Below are positions 29,701-36,821 of a DNA stretch of 64,000 bases, one piece after another (the stretch's first letter is position 1; each line of letters starts with the position of its first letter). The stretch lies in NCBI RefSeq assembly GCF_900109575.1, contig NZ_FOAF01000001.1, positions 2,203,662 through 2,267,661 of the forward strand, read 5' to 3'. The stretch is from Olivibacter domesticus (GTDB lineage: Bacteria; Bacteroidota; Bacteroidia; Sphingobacteriales; Sphingobacteriaceae). The position numbers and the translations under genes are program-made. The notes below the pieces were generated by a model. The model was not told the origin of the DNA, ran no database searches, and worked only from the letters and a program-made list of their open reading frames with translations.

Positions 29701-29918
29701 GCTGTAGCAATGGAAGTGCCTTTAACTTGCACTGTAACTCCCTCTAAGGGTACATTTTCTGTATCCCTTACTTGCCCACGCACCGGTTTTTCCTGTCCCT
29801 GTAAGAAAGCAGGATTGAAACTCATCGTGCCCACTAGGATGAGCACCTTGAGAAAAATAGACGTCCTATCCCCTATAGAAAGCCGATTTCTTTGTTTAAT
29901 GTTACCTTTAATCATCAT
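26718..29918 (-). CDS. SusC/RagA-family TonB-dependent transporter (second pair)
   Basis: This 1066-residue protein has a signal peptide and a carboxypeptidase-like domain (VRGQVRDTENVPLEGVTVQV, about 45-120). It also has a TonB box region MDEVVVTALGIKKES, a plug with VLKGATAAAIYGSRAANGAI and a barrel ending RNYAFNLNIIF. The EVVVTALGIKK form differs from the EVVVVGYG form of the first SusC, placing it in another SusC clade. It is followed after 5 bp by its SusD partner. The 199-bp spacer before it may carry its own promoter, or it may be read through from the sugar-acid genes on the same strand. Confidence 0.95.
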   Translation of the reverse strand: MMIKGNIKQRNRLSIGDRTSIFLKVLILVGTMSFNPAFLQGQEKPVRGQVRDTENVPLEGVTVQVKGTSIATATNANGNFSINAPSGAVLAFSLIGHQTREITLQNQAVLNVQLSPESRSMDEVVVTALGIKKESKKLGYSAETVKRQDLLQNRTVNVMESLEGKVAGLDISPPAAGAGSSTKIRLRGQSAFAGAANSPLIVINGLPMDQGARSSNGWEPAYDLGDNMQQINPDDIESMTVLKGATAAAIYGSRAANGAIIITTKNGQRDQGIGIEYTSNFTVNSVLDFTDFQQEFGQGQGGQRPTDVGSAISTGMLGWGSRMDGEPIINFDGIMRPYSSNPNRIKEFYRDGAVFTNTVALSGGSDKGNFRASFSNADAKGITPAPDNRYTKRIFNLGLNQDLTKRLHFSFNVNYTKENNENPPQVGAQGPGAPNFLTRMSTSIPLAAFRESAVAENGTERQTSGFQGTLLNPYFAKGREFILNDRDRFLGTATLRYDMTDWLYVQGRYNYDYSVSKLEFNTPTGRGTSTAFNNNGQGPGFNGMYHIEQAKGTEINTDFLIGANKEFGDFSVDLSVGGNIFKRDVGTFIDEVEDFTVRDLYSIQNGINKTINNYTIFRDQTNSLYAFAEVGYKGMLYVNLTGRKDWFSVLNPDANSEFYPSVSGSFIFSELMKDQSWLSYGKLRGSWAQVGSANGIPPFSNHLFYDILPNQLHGRTLGTILGTRSPNALLKPFSVEERELGVELRFFDSRVNLDIAAYEKVTTDQILPVQISNASGYTDTQQNVGSLQNRGMEFMLEVIPMKRDNFRWTSAFNASLNTTKVLSIAPGTERFVAQRFEGNEFIGSLVYEVGLPLNQLSANTYLRNENGEILLNDNGRLLQGPVVNFGSALPKWVGGWTNTFIYKNLSLSMHIDFKAGGKVLSSSALNGLRQGHTKASLVGRREGENGVVFDGVYQNGETNTIAVNPQDFYTDYRNLQIADPFIFKSDFIKLRNIALTYNLSDYVKNKFGFIKGLTLTASCRNVAILYKDLPDYDPEAFASSGDNRIGYEQATVPTTRNYAFNLNIIF

Positions 29919-30007
29919 GTTTTAATTGGTTTATAAGTCTTTACACGGTTAGTTTTCTCAGGGCGAACGAAAGGCGATGCCCTTGTCTATAATAGATTTA
30001 ATAAGTC

Positions 30008-30031
30008 AGTACTTACTGGAGTACTTAAGTA
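30008..30031. promoter_or_regulatory. AGTACTTA direct repeat upstream of susC2
   Basis: AGTACTTA occurs at 30008-30015 and 30020-30027, 12 bp apart; the second copy runs into the palindrome TACTTAAGTA (30022-30031). It lies about 90-110 bp before the SusC start. No consensus -7 box was found nearby, so the role is a guess. Confidence 0.3.
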
Positions 30032-30117
30032 TGCTATTCTTCATTAAGTATCATTTTGACACTTATATATCCGGAAACCAAGAAATGTCTCCGGTAAAGC
30101 ATAAGTATTAAGTCGTT

Positions 30118-30972
30118 TTAAGCCGATGGATTATATGCGACCGTATTCCTTAAGGTGCCAATCGGCTCAATAGTAATAAGAATCTCGTCTCCCGGAAGTA
30201 ATGTAAAATCACTGGGAGGTACCAAACAAGTGCCTGTCATGAGAAAGCTGCCATCGTTGAAAGTAGACTCCCTGTAAAGATAAGCTACTAGTTCCGTTAG
30301 CGGCCGCTTGATTCGCTTTATCGCTACCGAATCCCTGAACATCAGTTGTCCTTCCCTTAAAATATCCATTTCGATCAAGGTATTGGAATCCAGCGGCGAA
30401 ACAGGAACATACAGACAGGGCCCCAGTGCTGCGCTTCGGTCATAAACCTTTGCCTGTGGCAGGTACAGAGCATTTTCTCCCTCAATGCTACGCGAGCTCA
30501 TATCATTGCCAACAGTGTAACCTTCTATATTTCCATATGAATTAATGAACAAGGTTAGTTCGGGTTCGGGAACGTTCCATACAGAGTCCTTCCTGATGCT
30601 GACAGCTCCCTTATGTCCGGATACTTTGTGTGGGAAGGCTTTAAAAAACAGCTCAGGTCGTTCTGCATGGTATACACGATCATAGAGATCGGCTCCACCA
30701 GATTCCTTCGCCTCCTCCATACGCGCTTCCATACTTCTTAAGTAGGTAACTCCGGCAGCCCAAACCTCCTGCGAACCTATTGGCGGCAAGATACTCTCCT
30801 CGATGAGGCTTTTAGCTTTTTCTTCCGAGATTGAGATCGCGTGGTTAAGCTGTGATTCCAAATAGCCATGGAGATGCTGCCTATTGATTAATTGATTCCA
30901 ATCGCCTGCTATGATATGATAGTTATGATCTACTTGCAATAGGTTTTCCGTTTTTGTTTTATAGAGTTTCAT
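30118..30972 (-). CDS. FAH-family 2-keto-3-deoxy-sugar-acid dehydratase
   Basis: The ATG at 30972 ([12 protein letters not shown]) is chosen over 31014, which adds an unusual lysine-rich extension. The fumarylacetoacetate-hydrolase fold is shown by the metal-binding Glu pair in VPEPELTL, the Asp of [17 protein letters not shown] and a C-terminal [16 protein letters not shown]. In pentose oxidative routes FAH-family enzymes dehydrate 2-keto-3-deoxy-pentonate to alpha-ketoglutarate semialdehyde. The dehydrogenase for that semialdehyde is encoded just upstream, which supports this role. Hydrolysis of an acylpyruvate would be the main alternative. It is probably cytoplasmic, since no signal peptide is seen. 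Confidence 0.82.
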   Translation of the reverse strand: MKLYKTKTENLLQVDHNYHIIAGDWNQLINRQHLHGYLESQLNHAISISEEKAKSLIEESILPPIGSQEVWAAGVTYLRSMEARMEEAKESGGADLYDRVYHAERPELFFKAFPHKVSGHKGAVSIRKDSVWNVPEPELTLFINSYGNIEGYTVGNDMSSRSIEGENALYLPQAKVYDRSAALGPCLYVPVSPLDSNTLIEMDILREGQLMFRDSVAIKRIKRPLTELVAYLYRESTFNDGSFLMTGTCLVPPSDFTLLPGDEILITIEPIGTLRNTVAYNPSA

Positions 30973-31013
30973 CTGTAAATAATTAGTTCGTTCGTGTTTG
31001 TATCTTTTTGGCA

Positions 31014-31067
31014 CTCATGAACCGCGTAGCGGTTTTTATTCCATCGGTCAGATGGAGCTTACCATGT
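31014..31067. repeat. Structured intergenic repeat, copy 2
   Basis: CTCATGA, the hairpin ACCGC-GTA-GCGGT, a TTTTTATT run, the 13-mer GGTCAGATGGAGC (31046-31058) and CATGT occur in the same order as at 13686-13730. It lies in the 311-bp spacer 30973-31283 between two genes of the sugar-acid operon. Nothing else recognisable was seen in that spacer. Confidence 0.5.
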
Positions 31068-31283
31068 TAAAAATTTACATTCTCCCGTGTGACAGAAATG
31101 AAATTTTTGACATGGACGGTTCATATGTAAATATTATTTATGAGTGTGCGTATTCAAGGAATAAATGATCTCATTGCACTCGGTTTGTTTTTAAAGGCCA
31201 CATGGAATATCCACTTTATTTCACTGGTATTTGAGTAAGCTGTGCCCCGTGGATATTTCATAAGCAATGCGCATTATTAAGAA

Positions 31284-32795
31284 TTAAACTTCGTTTTTCG
31301 TTACCTCTCCGTTTATACGACGCCAAATGTGCTGCGGATTGCTATCTTGCAGTTCAATGGGCAACAAATGTTGAGGATAATTTTGATAGGAAAGGGGTCG
31401 CGTAAATCGGTAAATTGCTTGCGTACCAACCGAGGTACTGCGACCATCCGTGGTGGCAGGAAATGGCCCCCCGTGTACCATGGCATGGCAAACCTCCACA
31501 CCTGTAGGTGCGCCATTGACAATCAATCGGCCAGCCTTTTCTTCCAGCACCTGAAACAGCTTGTCAAATAATTTAGTATCTTCTTCCGTGCACCACACGC
31601 TAGCTGTTAGCTGTCCGTTTAACGAGGCTGCTATTTGTAGCAACTCCTCTTTGTTCGCTGCAGTAACCAATACAGATGCAGGCCCAAAATACTCTTTGCT
31701 GTACAAAGCCTGTGAAAGGAAGTCTCGACCACTGACACGTATTGCGGTCGGCACCGGTTGTTCAGCTTCCCCTGCTTCTACTTGTCCGCTGGCAAGTAAG
31801 GATGCGCCTTTCGCCGCTTTTAACTGTGCTATCCCTTCGCGATAAGCTTGATAAATGCCAGCACTCAACATACGATGCACCGATTGTTCTTGAACTTGCT
31901 CAGCATAAGAAGCTAAAAATTTCGCGGTATCTTCCGATTCAATCAGCACGAGCAATCCGGGATTCGTGCAAAACTGACCTGCTCCAAGTACATTTGATGC
32001 TACTAACATGGAAGCTGTTTTTTCCCCCTGTTCAGCTAATCGGCCAGGCAATAGAAATACAGGATTAATACTGCTCATTTCTGCATACACAGGGATTGGG
32101 GTCGTGCGACGGGCTGCCGCATTATACAATGCCATACCTCCTGTATAGGAACCAGTGAAACCAACCGCTTTAACTAGAGGGTGGCTTACTATCTTTATTC
32201 CTATATCTTGCGATGTAAGCCATAAAGATGCAAAAACACCGTCAGGCATTCCTGTTTTATGTGCTGCTTTTGCGATGCATGTAGCCGTCAGATGCGCGGT
32301 CTCCGGCTGATTTGGATGCACTTTATAAAGTACCGGGCAGCCTGCTGCCAGTGATGAGATGGTGTCACCACCTGCTACCGAGAAAGCGAACGGAAAGTTA
32401 CTTGCTCCATACACGCATACAGGCCCCAGCGGAACCTGCATCTGCCGGATATCGGGTTTTGCTATAGGCCTCCTTTCCGGAATAGCCGTATCGATAATGG
32501 CATTGATCCAAGATCCTTCTTTAAGCAAATCTGCAAACAGCTGAATTTGAAATAATGTCCGATCCAATTCGCCTTGGAGCCTAGCCTCAGGAAGATGAGA
32601 TTCCCGACTACAGGTTTCTATTAATCTTTCTCGGTCGTTAGCAAGCTCTACGGCAATTTGTCGAAGGAAATCCTCTCTAGAACGATTTGGCAAACATCGA
32701 TAAATCTCAAATGCAAAAGTCGCTTTCTCAATATCCTGCTCTACCGCTGCCCAGTCCTTTGGGATATGATCATTAATAACATCTGATGTATTCAT
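31284..32795 (-). CDS. Alpha-ketoglutarate semialdehyde dehydrogenase
   Basis: Start 32795 (MNTSDVINDHIP) avoids overlap with the upstream gene; 32846 would overlap by 32 bp. The aldehyde-dehydrogenase fold shows GASNFPFAFSVAGGDTISSLAAGCPV (first 20 residues diagnostic), the NAD-site GFTGSYTGG, the general-base Glu in YAEMSS and the catalytic Cys in GAGQFCTNPG. The NFPFAFSVAGGDT form is characteristic of type III ketoglutarate-semialdehyde dehydrogenases. It oxidises 2,5-dioxopentanoate to 2-oxoglutarate, the last step of the non-phosphorylative pentose or sugar-acid route. It lies between the dehydratase and FAH genes. Confidence 0.88.
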   Translation of the reverse strand: MNTSDVINDHIPKDWAAVEQDIEKATFAFEIYRCLPNRSREDFLRQIAVELANDRERLIETCSRESHLPEARLQGELDRTLFQIQLFADLLKEGSWINAIIDTAIPERRPIAKPDIRQMQVPLGPVCVYGASNFPFAFSVAGGDTISSLAAGCPVLYKVHPNQPETAHLTATCIAKAAHKTGMPDGVFASLWLTSQDIGIKIVSHPLVKAVGFTGSYTGGMALYNAAARRTTPIPVYAEMSSINPVFLLPGRLAEQGEKTASMLVASNVLGAGQFCTNPGLLVLIESEDTAKFLASYAEQVQEQSVHRMLSAGIYQAYREGIAQLKAAKGASLLASGQVEAGEAEQPVPTAIRVSGRDFLSQALYSKEYFGPASVLVTAANKEELLQIAASLNGQLTASVWCTEEDTKLFDKLFQVLEEKAGRLIVNGAPTGVEVCHAMVHGGPFPATTDGRSTSVGTQAIYRFTRPLSYQNYPQHLLPIELQDSNPQHIWRRINGEVTKNEV

Positions 32796-32814
32796 AATAC
32801 AATCGATTTTTATA

Positions 32815-34098
32815 TTAAGTAAAAAAAGGATAGCCTGGTGCCGCATATTTCTTCATTCCCTCTTCGTTAATATCCACACCTATACCGGGAGTCTCACGGA
32901 GTTTAATAAAGCCGTCTTCCACCATAGGTCCTTCGAAGGTGACGATATCCTTAAACATCTGGTCTGTATGAAAGTAGCTCTGCCATTCCAAAATCATAAA
33001 ATTGGGCACAGAAGCGCAGACATGGCATGATGCCATCGCCCCTAGAAAAGAAGCTACCATATGCGGGGCAAATGGTACGTAATAAAGATTTGCCAGGTTG
33101 GCAATACGTTGTCCCTCACCAAGTCCCCCTGCTTTTTGAAGGTCGGGCATAATAATATCCACTGCGCCCAGCTCCAGTAAGCGCCTAAAGCCATAAGCAA
33201 GATAGAGGTTTTCACCGGCACAGATAGGAGTTGACGTGCTATCGGCAATTATTTTATAGGCCTCGGGATTTTCGGCCGGTATAGGCTCTTCCAACCACAT
33301 GAGATTTAAGTGCTCCAACCGTTTCGCCACTTGCTGTCCCGTAACCAGATCGTAACGTCCGTGCATGTCACAACAGATATCAATATCTGGACCGACGGCT
33401 TCACGAGCAGCGGTCACCTGATCGACCATACGCTGTAGCTCTTTGGGGCTAGCTGTCCAATTATACTGATCGTATTTATTGGGGTCATTTCCTTGGTCAA
33501 GGTCAAATTTAATAGCTGTAAAGCCCATTTCTTTGGCTTGAGAGGCCGCTTTTGCAAAGTCTTGTGGCGTTGGTAAATTTTGCTGGTAAAGAGCCGTGTC
33601 ACAATACACCCGTATTTTATCCCGAAATTTACCGCCGAGTAATTGATAAACCGGTACACCAAGCGCTTTTCCGGTAATATCCCAAAGCGCAGTCTCGATG
33701 GCCGATAAAACAGCGATGTACATCCCTGCCTGCGCACCTTGGAAAACACCGGATTTACGTAGCTCTTCGAAAATCCTGTGCACATTAAGCGGGTTCTTCC
33801 CAACCAGCCTGCGCTCAAGCGATTTTACAAAATGGTAAGTACCGGGCACGGCATCAACCCCCTCTCCACAGCCATAAATGCCTTGATCTGTTTGTATCTT
33901 AACAAAAAGCCCGGAACCGTACCTTATAAAAGCGCATGTTACTCCAGTAATCTTGAGCGCAGAAGGTGCTGATCGTCTCAGCGATCGCTCTTCCGACTGC
34001 AGGAGTGCGCTTCCAAAAGTGTCCGACAAAGGGCTTAGGGCAGCTCCCATCACCATGGCTTTTTTAAAAAAAGCTCTTCTTGTTTTTGCATTTGACAT
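32815..34098 (-). CDS. Tat-exported enolase-superfamily sugar-acid dehydratase
   Basis: The 427-residue protein begins with a Tat-like signal (TRRAFFKKAMVMGAALSPLS). The mandelate-racemase/muconate-lactonising fold follows, with Lys197 in IKFD, Asp244 and His246 in CCDMHGRYD, Glu270 in WLEEP, Glu296 in CAGENLY and His346 in FAPHM. The D-x-H, E, E, H pattern and spacing (26, 26, 50) correspond to the galactonate-dehydratase type. It should dehydrate an aldonic acid to a 2-keto-3-deoxy acid, probably in the periplasm. The exact substrate (pentonate, galactonate or fuconate) is not readable. It is 27 bp after the RraA-like gene. Confidence 0.85.
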   Translation of the reverse strand: MSNAKTRRAFFKKAMVMGAALSPLSDTFGSALLQSEERSLRRSAPSALKITGVTCAFIRYGSGLFVKIQTDQGIYGCGEGVDAVPGTYHFVKSLERRLVGKNPLNVHRIFEELRKSGVFQGAQAGMYIAVLSAIETALWDITGKALGVPVYQLLGGKFRDKIRVYCDTALYQQNLPTPQDFAKAASQAKEMGFTAIKFDLDQGNDPNKYDQYNWTASPKELQRMVDQVTAAREAVGPDIDICCDMHGRYDLVTGQQVAKRLEHLNLMWLEEPIPAENPEAYKIIADSTSTPICAGENLYLAYGFRRLLELGAVDIIMPDLQKAGGLGEGQRIANLANLYYVPFAPHMVASFLGAMASCHVCASVPNFMILEWQSYFHTDQMFKDIVTFEGPMVEDGFIKLRETPGIGVDINEEGMKKYAAPGYPFFT

Positions 34099-34125
34099 TG
34101 TTATCTAAATTAAGTGAATAAGGCG

Positions 34126-35079
34126 CTACCAAGTGCGCTGTTTGAGAAGTTCATTTATCTGTTCTTTAGCTACAGGAAGTTTATCGGCATTTGTGTTAAG
34201 CCAATCCATAAAATCCTTTTCAATTGCTTCAGACCACCTGTTATCTATCTCCCCGGGGGTATATTTCTGCTCGCGTAAGCGTTGATGACCGAACATATCA
34301 CGCAGGCGAACTACTTCGGAAGTCTTCACAACCTTCTCCGCCAAGTGGGGAGGAATAAAAATAACACCTCCATCTCTACCCAGCGCAATATCTCCTGGCA
34401 TAACCGTAGCTTTGCCAATTCGAGTAGGCTGGTTTATCCCAACAAGCGTTGTATTCAGTTTTCCGTCCGGATTATTGAGATGATGCGATGGATGATAAGA
34501 CCGAAAGAACGAAGTAAAGGCACCTATTTCCTTTAAACCACCAATATCCCGTAGCGCACCATCATACACCACACCGTTACCTGTTTTGGTATAAATGGAG
34601 TTACCTAGATTATCTCCTATGGTTGGTCCATCAATGTGGGCACCAAATTGATCCACCACATACACATCTCGTTTAACCAGCAAGTCGATTGGCCAGGAAT
34701 TTTGTGATTTGATCCGGCCATCCCGGTTATGACCGCGCTCGTCAATTACCCGATGAATATCTGGCCTACCTGGCATAAAAGTGGCAGTAATCACCCGTCC
34801 AACCAGCACACTATCCGGATGAATACACATCCAGCCATCTTCATATTGATAATGATAGTTTTCATTCCGCAATACCGCCCAAGCCTCTTCCAACGTAACC
34901 AATTTCATTCGATCTAACATCTCATCCGATACCCTGGGGCGTCCATCTTCAAAACGTTCGCCCTGCCATTCCGGTGTTAGAAAAATTAGTTCCTTTTTAC
35001 TGATTTGCTGTCCTTTTACCGCCTTTGTGTACAGTGTATTCATAAAAGCCAACAATAATAGCATGCTATAAATCTTCAT
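34126..35079 (-). CDS. Exported RraA-like (HMG/CHA aldolase fold) protein
   Basis: A signal peptide (MKIYSMLLLLAFMNTLYTKA) precedes an RraA fold with GPTIGDNLGNSIYTKTGNGV and YDGALRDIGGLKEIG. The latter matches the G-x-x-R-D active-site loop of class II 4-hydroxy-4-methyl-2-oxoglutarate aldolases. At 317 residues it is longer than RraA (about 160-230), with extra N- and C-terminal helices. It could cleave or decarboxylate a 2-keto acid in the periplasm, or act in another way on sugar acids. Its ATG overlaps the stop of the BASS transporter gene (ATGA), so the two are translationally coupled. RNase-E inhibition is unlikely because it is exported. Confidence 0.8.
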   Translation of the reverse strand: MKIYSMLLLLAFMNTLYTKAVKGQQISKKELIFLTPEWQGERFEDGRPRVSDEMLDRMKLVTLEEAWAVLRNENYHYQYEDGWMCIHPDSVLVGRVITATFMPGRPDIHRVIDERGHNRDGRIKSQNSWPIDLLVKRDVYVVDQFGAHIDGPTIGDNLGNSIYTKTGNGVVYDGALRDIGGLKEIGAFTSFFRSYHPSHHLNNPDGKLNTTLVGINQPTRIGKATVMPGDIALGRDGGVIFIPPHLAEKVVKTSEVVRLRDMFGHQRLREQKYTPGEIDNRWSEAIEKDFMDWLNTNADKLPVAKEQINELLKQRTW

Positions 35080-36212
35080 ACCTTGATGGATTTAGTTTTT
35101 CGGTTTATCATTTCAATTTCTTCTAATTTTTGATTTTGCAGCGGGCGCGACCGCCACCACAATGCAAGTGATGAACCGGTAATGTTCATAATCGGCGAAA
35201 ATACGGCTGATGCTAAACCCACAGTAGATAGCTTCCCCATTGCTAAGGCTAAACTCGAACCTAAGCCCGCATTTTGCAGCCCAACTTCAATGGCAATTGT
35301 CCTACAGTCCTTCTCTTCCATCCTCAACAAACGCGCAAGCCAATAACCGAGCACATAACCACTCGTGTTATGCAATAACATCGCTAACACTAAGGCAGGT
35401 CCTACAATCAGCAAGTCTTTTTGACCGGCGGCGGTAATTACGATGATGATCAATGCAATACCTGCCATGGATAATACAGGCATAACATCGTCTAGCCACT
35501 TAGCTTTTCCGTGCAAGAATCGATTGAACACCAGCCCAGCAAATACAGGTATGATGACAATTTTGGTAATATCCCAGGCCATTTCCCAAAAATCAATCGA
35601 TACATAGGCTCCCGCCAACCACTGCATAAATAAAGGCGTCATCAAGGGCGCTAGCAGCGTCGAGACTGCCGTAAGCGTTACCGATAAGGCAAGGTTCGCA
35701 CGGGCTAGATAAGTCATTACATTAGATGCTAATCCGTTTGGACAACTACCGATTAAGATAATTCCTGCTGCTACTTCTGCAGGAAAATTGAAAATACGGG
35801 TAATAGTGAAAGCTACTGGAGGCATAACCATATAATGACACAGTACGCCTACAACTACACCTTTCGGCATTTTAACTACACCAGCAAAGTCTTTCACGCT
35901 CAGTCCGGTTCCCATTCCGAACATAATGATCTGCATAAGCGGCACGATAAGCGCTGAAAGACGGAAGTCTCCGATACGGATAAAAAGTTGCGGGTAATAC
36001 ATCGATACGCTCACCGCAGCAAATATCATCACGGTAAAGGAATAGCCTTTTAGTAATGAATAATAACGCAGTCCAAGAGCAATACAGAGAAAAAAAATCA
36101 TTAGCAGCCAACCGCCGTAATTATGAGCCTCTCTCCAGGTTGCAAGAAGAAATGCCGAGAGGAAGAGACCTCCTGTAATAAAAAACACGATGGGTATACC
36201 TTTTTTTGTCAT
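35076..36212 (-). CDS. BASS-family sodium:solute symporter
   Basis: About ten hydrophobic segments are seen in 378 residues. The BASS signatures are present: MFGMGTGLSVKDFAGVVKMP near residue 97 and GSCPNGLASNVMTYLARAN near 155, followed by GLQNAGLGSSLA near 315. Family members carry bile acids, pyruvate, ketopantoate and other organic anions with sodium. As the first gene of the operon with a 4-bp overlap to the next, it is likely the importer of the keto acid formed in the periplasm or of the sugar acid itself. Substrate is inferred from context. Confidence 0.88.
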   Translation of the reverse strand: MTKKGIPIVFFITGGLFLSAFLLATWREAHNYGGWLLMIFFLCIALGLRYYSLLKGYSFTVMIFAAVSVSMYYPQLFIRIGDFRLSALIVPLMQIIMFGMGTGLSVKDFAGVVKMPKGVVVGVLCHYMVMPPVAFTITRIFNFPAEVAAGIILIGSCPNGLASNVMTYLARANLALSVTLTAVSTLLAPLMTPLFMQWLAGAYVSIDFWEMAWDITKIVIIPVFAGLVFNRFLHGKAKWLDDVMPVLSMAGIALIIIVITAAGQKDLLIVGPALVLAMLLHNTSGYVLGYWLARLLRMEEKDCRTIAIEVGLQNAGLGSSLALAMGKLSTVGLASAVFSPIMNITGSSLALWWRSRPLQNQKLEEIEMINRKTKSIKV

Positions 36213-36393
36213 TTAATTTTAATTGGTTCACATGATACATAATTGGTTAAGGCACGTAAGCACTAATCATACCCGTGCACCTTCTTGAACGAAAGCCTGT
36301 GTCTATGGTCCCATAGCTACCTCCTTGATATTGGTTTATAATTGGAAAGAATAATCTCTTTCCTGTAATTTAAGCATTACTACAATCGTTCGA

Positions 36394-36462
36394 CAATTGT
36401 ACCTAACAGAAAATAAACCTTTAAGGATTTATGTTACAAAAAACCCTTTAAATGTTACAAAA
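36394..36462 (-). promoter_or_regulatory. Probable promoter and direct repeats of the sugar-acid operon
   Basis: ATGTTACAAAA occurs at 36431-36441 and 36452-36462, 21 bp apart. A one-mismatch -7 box TACAATTG lies at 36394-36401 on the minus strand, 38 bp from the first TGTT. No good -33 is visible, as expected for an activator-dependent promoter. The 609-bp spacer 36213-36821 also holds the small inverted repeat CTATGG-TC-CCATAG (about 36303-36316) and no gene. Confidence 0.45.
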
Positions 36463-36821
36463 CAACCAACACACTATAAATCAGTTAATTAAAATCGCAA
36501 ACACCTATTAAATAACCGCGCACTAGAAGGATATAACATTACAACTAGCACTTGGCTGCTTTATTTTAAAGTTTGTTTGCCGTGGACGAAAGATTTTACA
36601 TAGAAGCAGATATGAAAGTACCTGGGGATTGGGTAACTTTTATGCTCTTCTTCAATGATTAATCTCAAATCATTTACGCGCAGCAGAAACCTACAAAAGT
36701 CTTTCAAAGAGACATATCGCACCAATAGTTTTCATTGAACCATCGCATTTTTTTAGTTCGGTTGGATAACAGCGAACCAAACTAGAGTGAGACTAATGTA
36801 CTTTGACAAAAAATAACGACA

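Noticed and set aside
34126-35079. RNase E inhibitor RraA
   Set aside because: The protein has a signal peptide and is in a sugar-acid operon, so an RNA-decay role in the cytoplasm does not fit.
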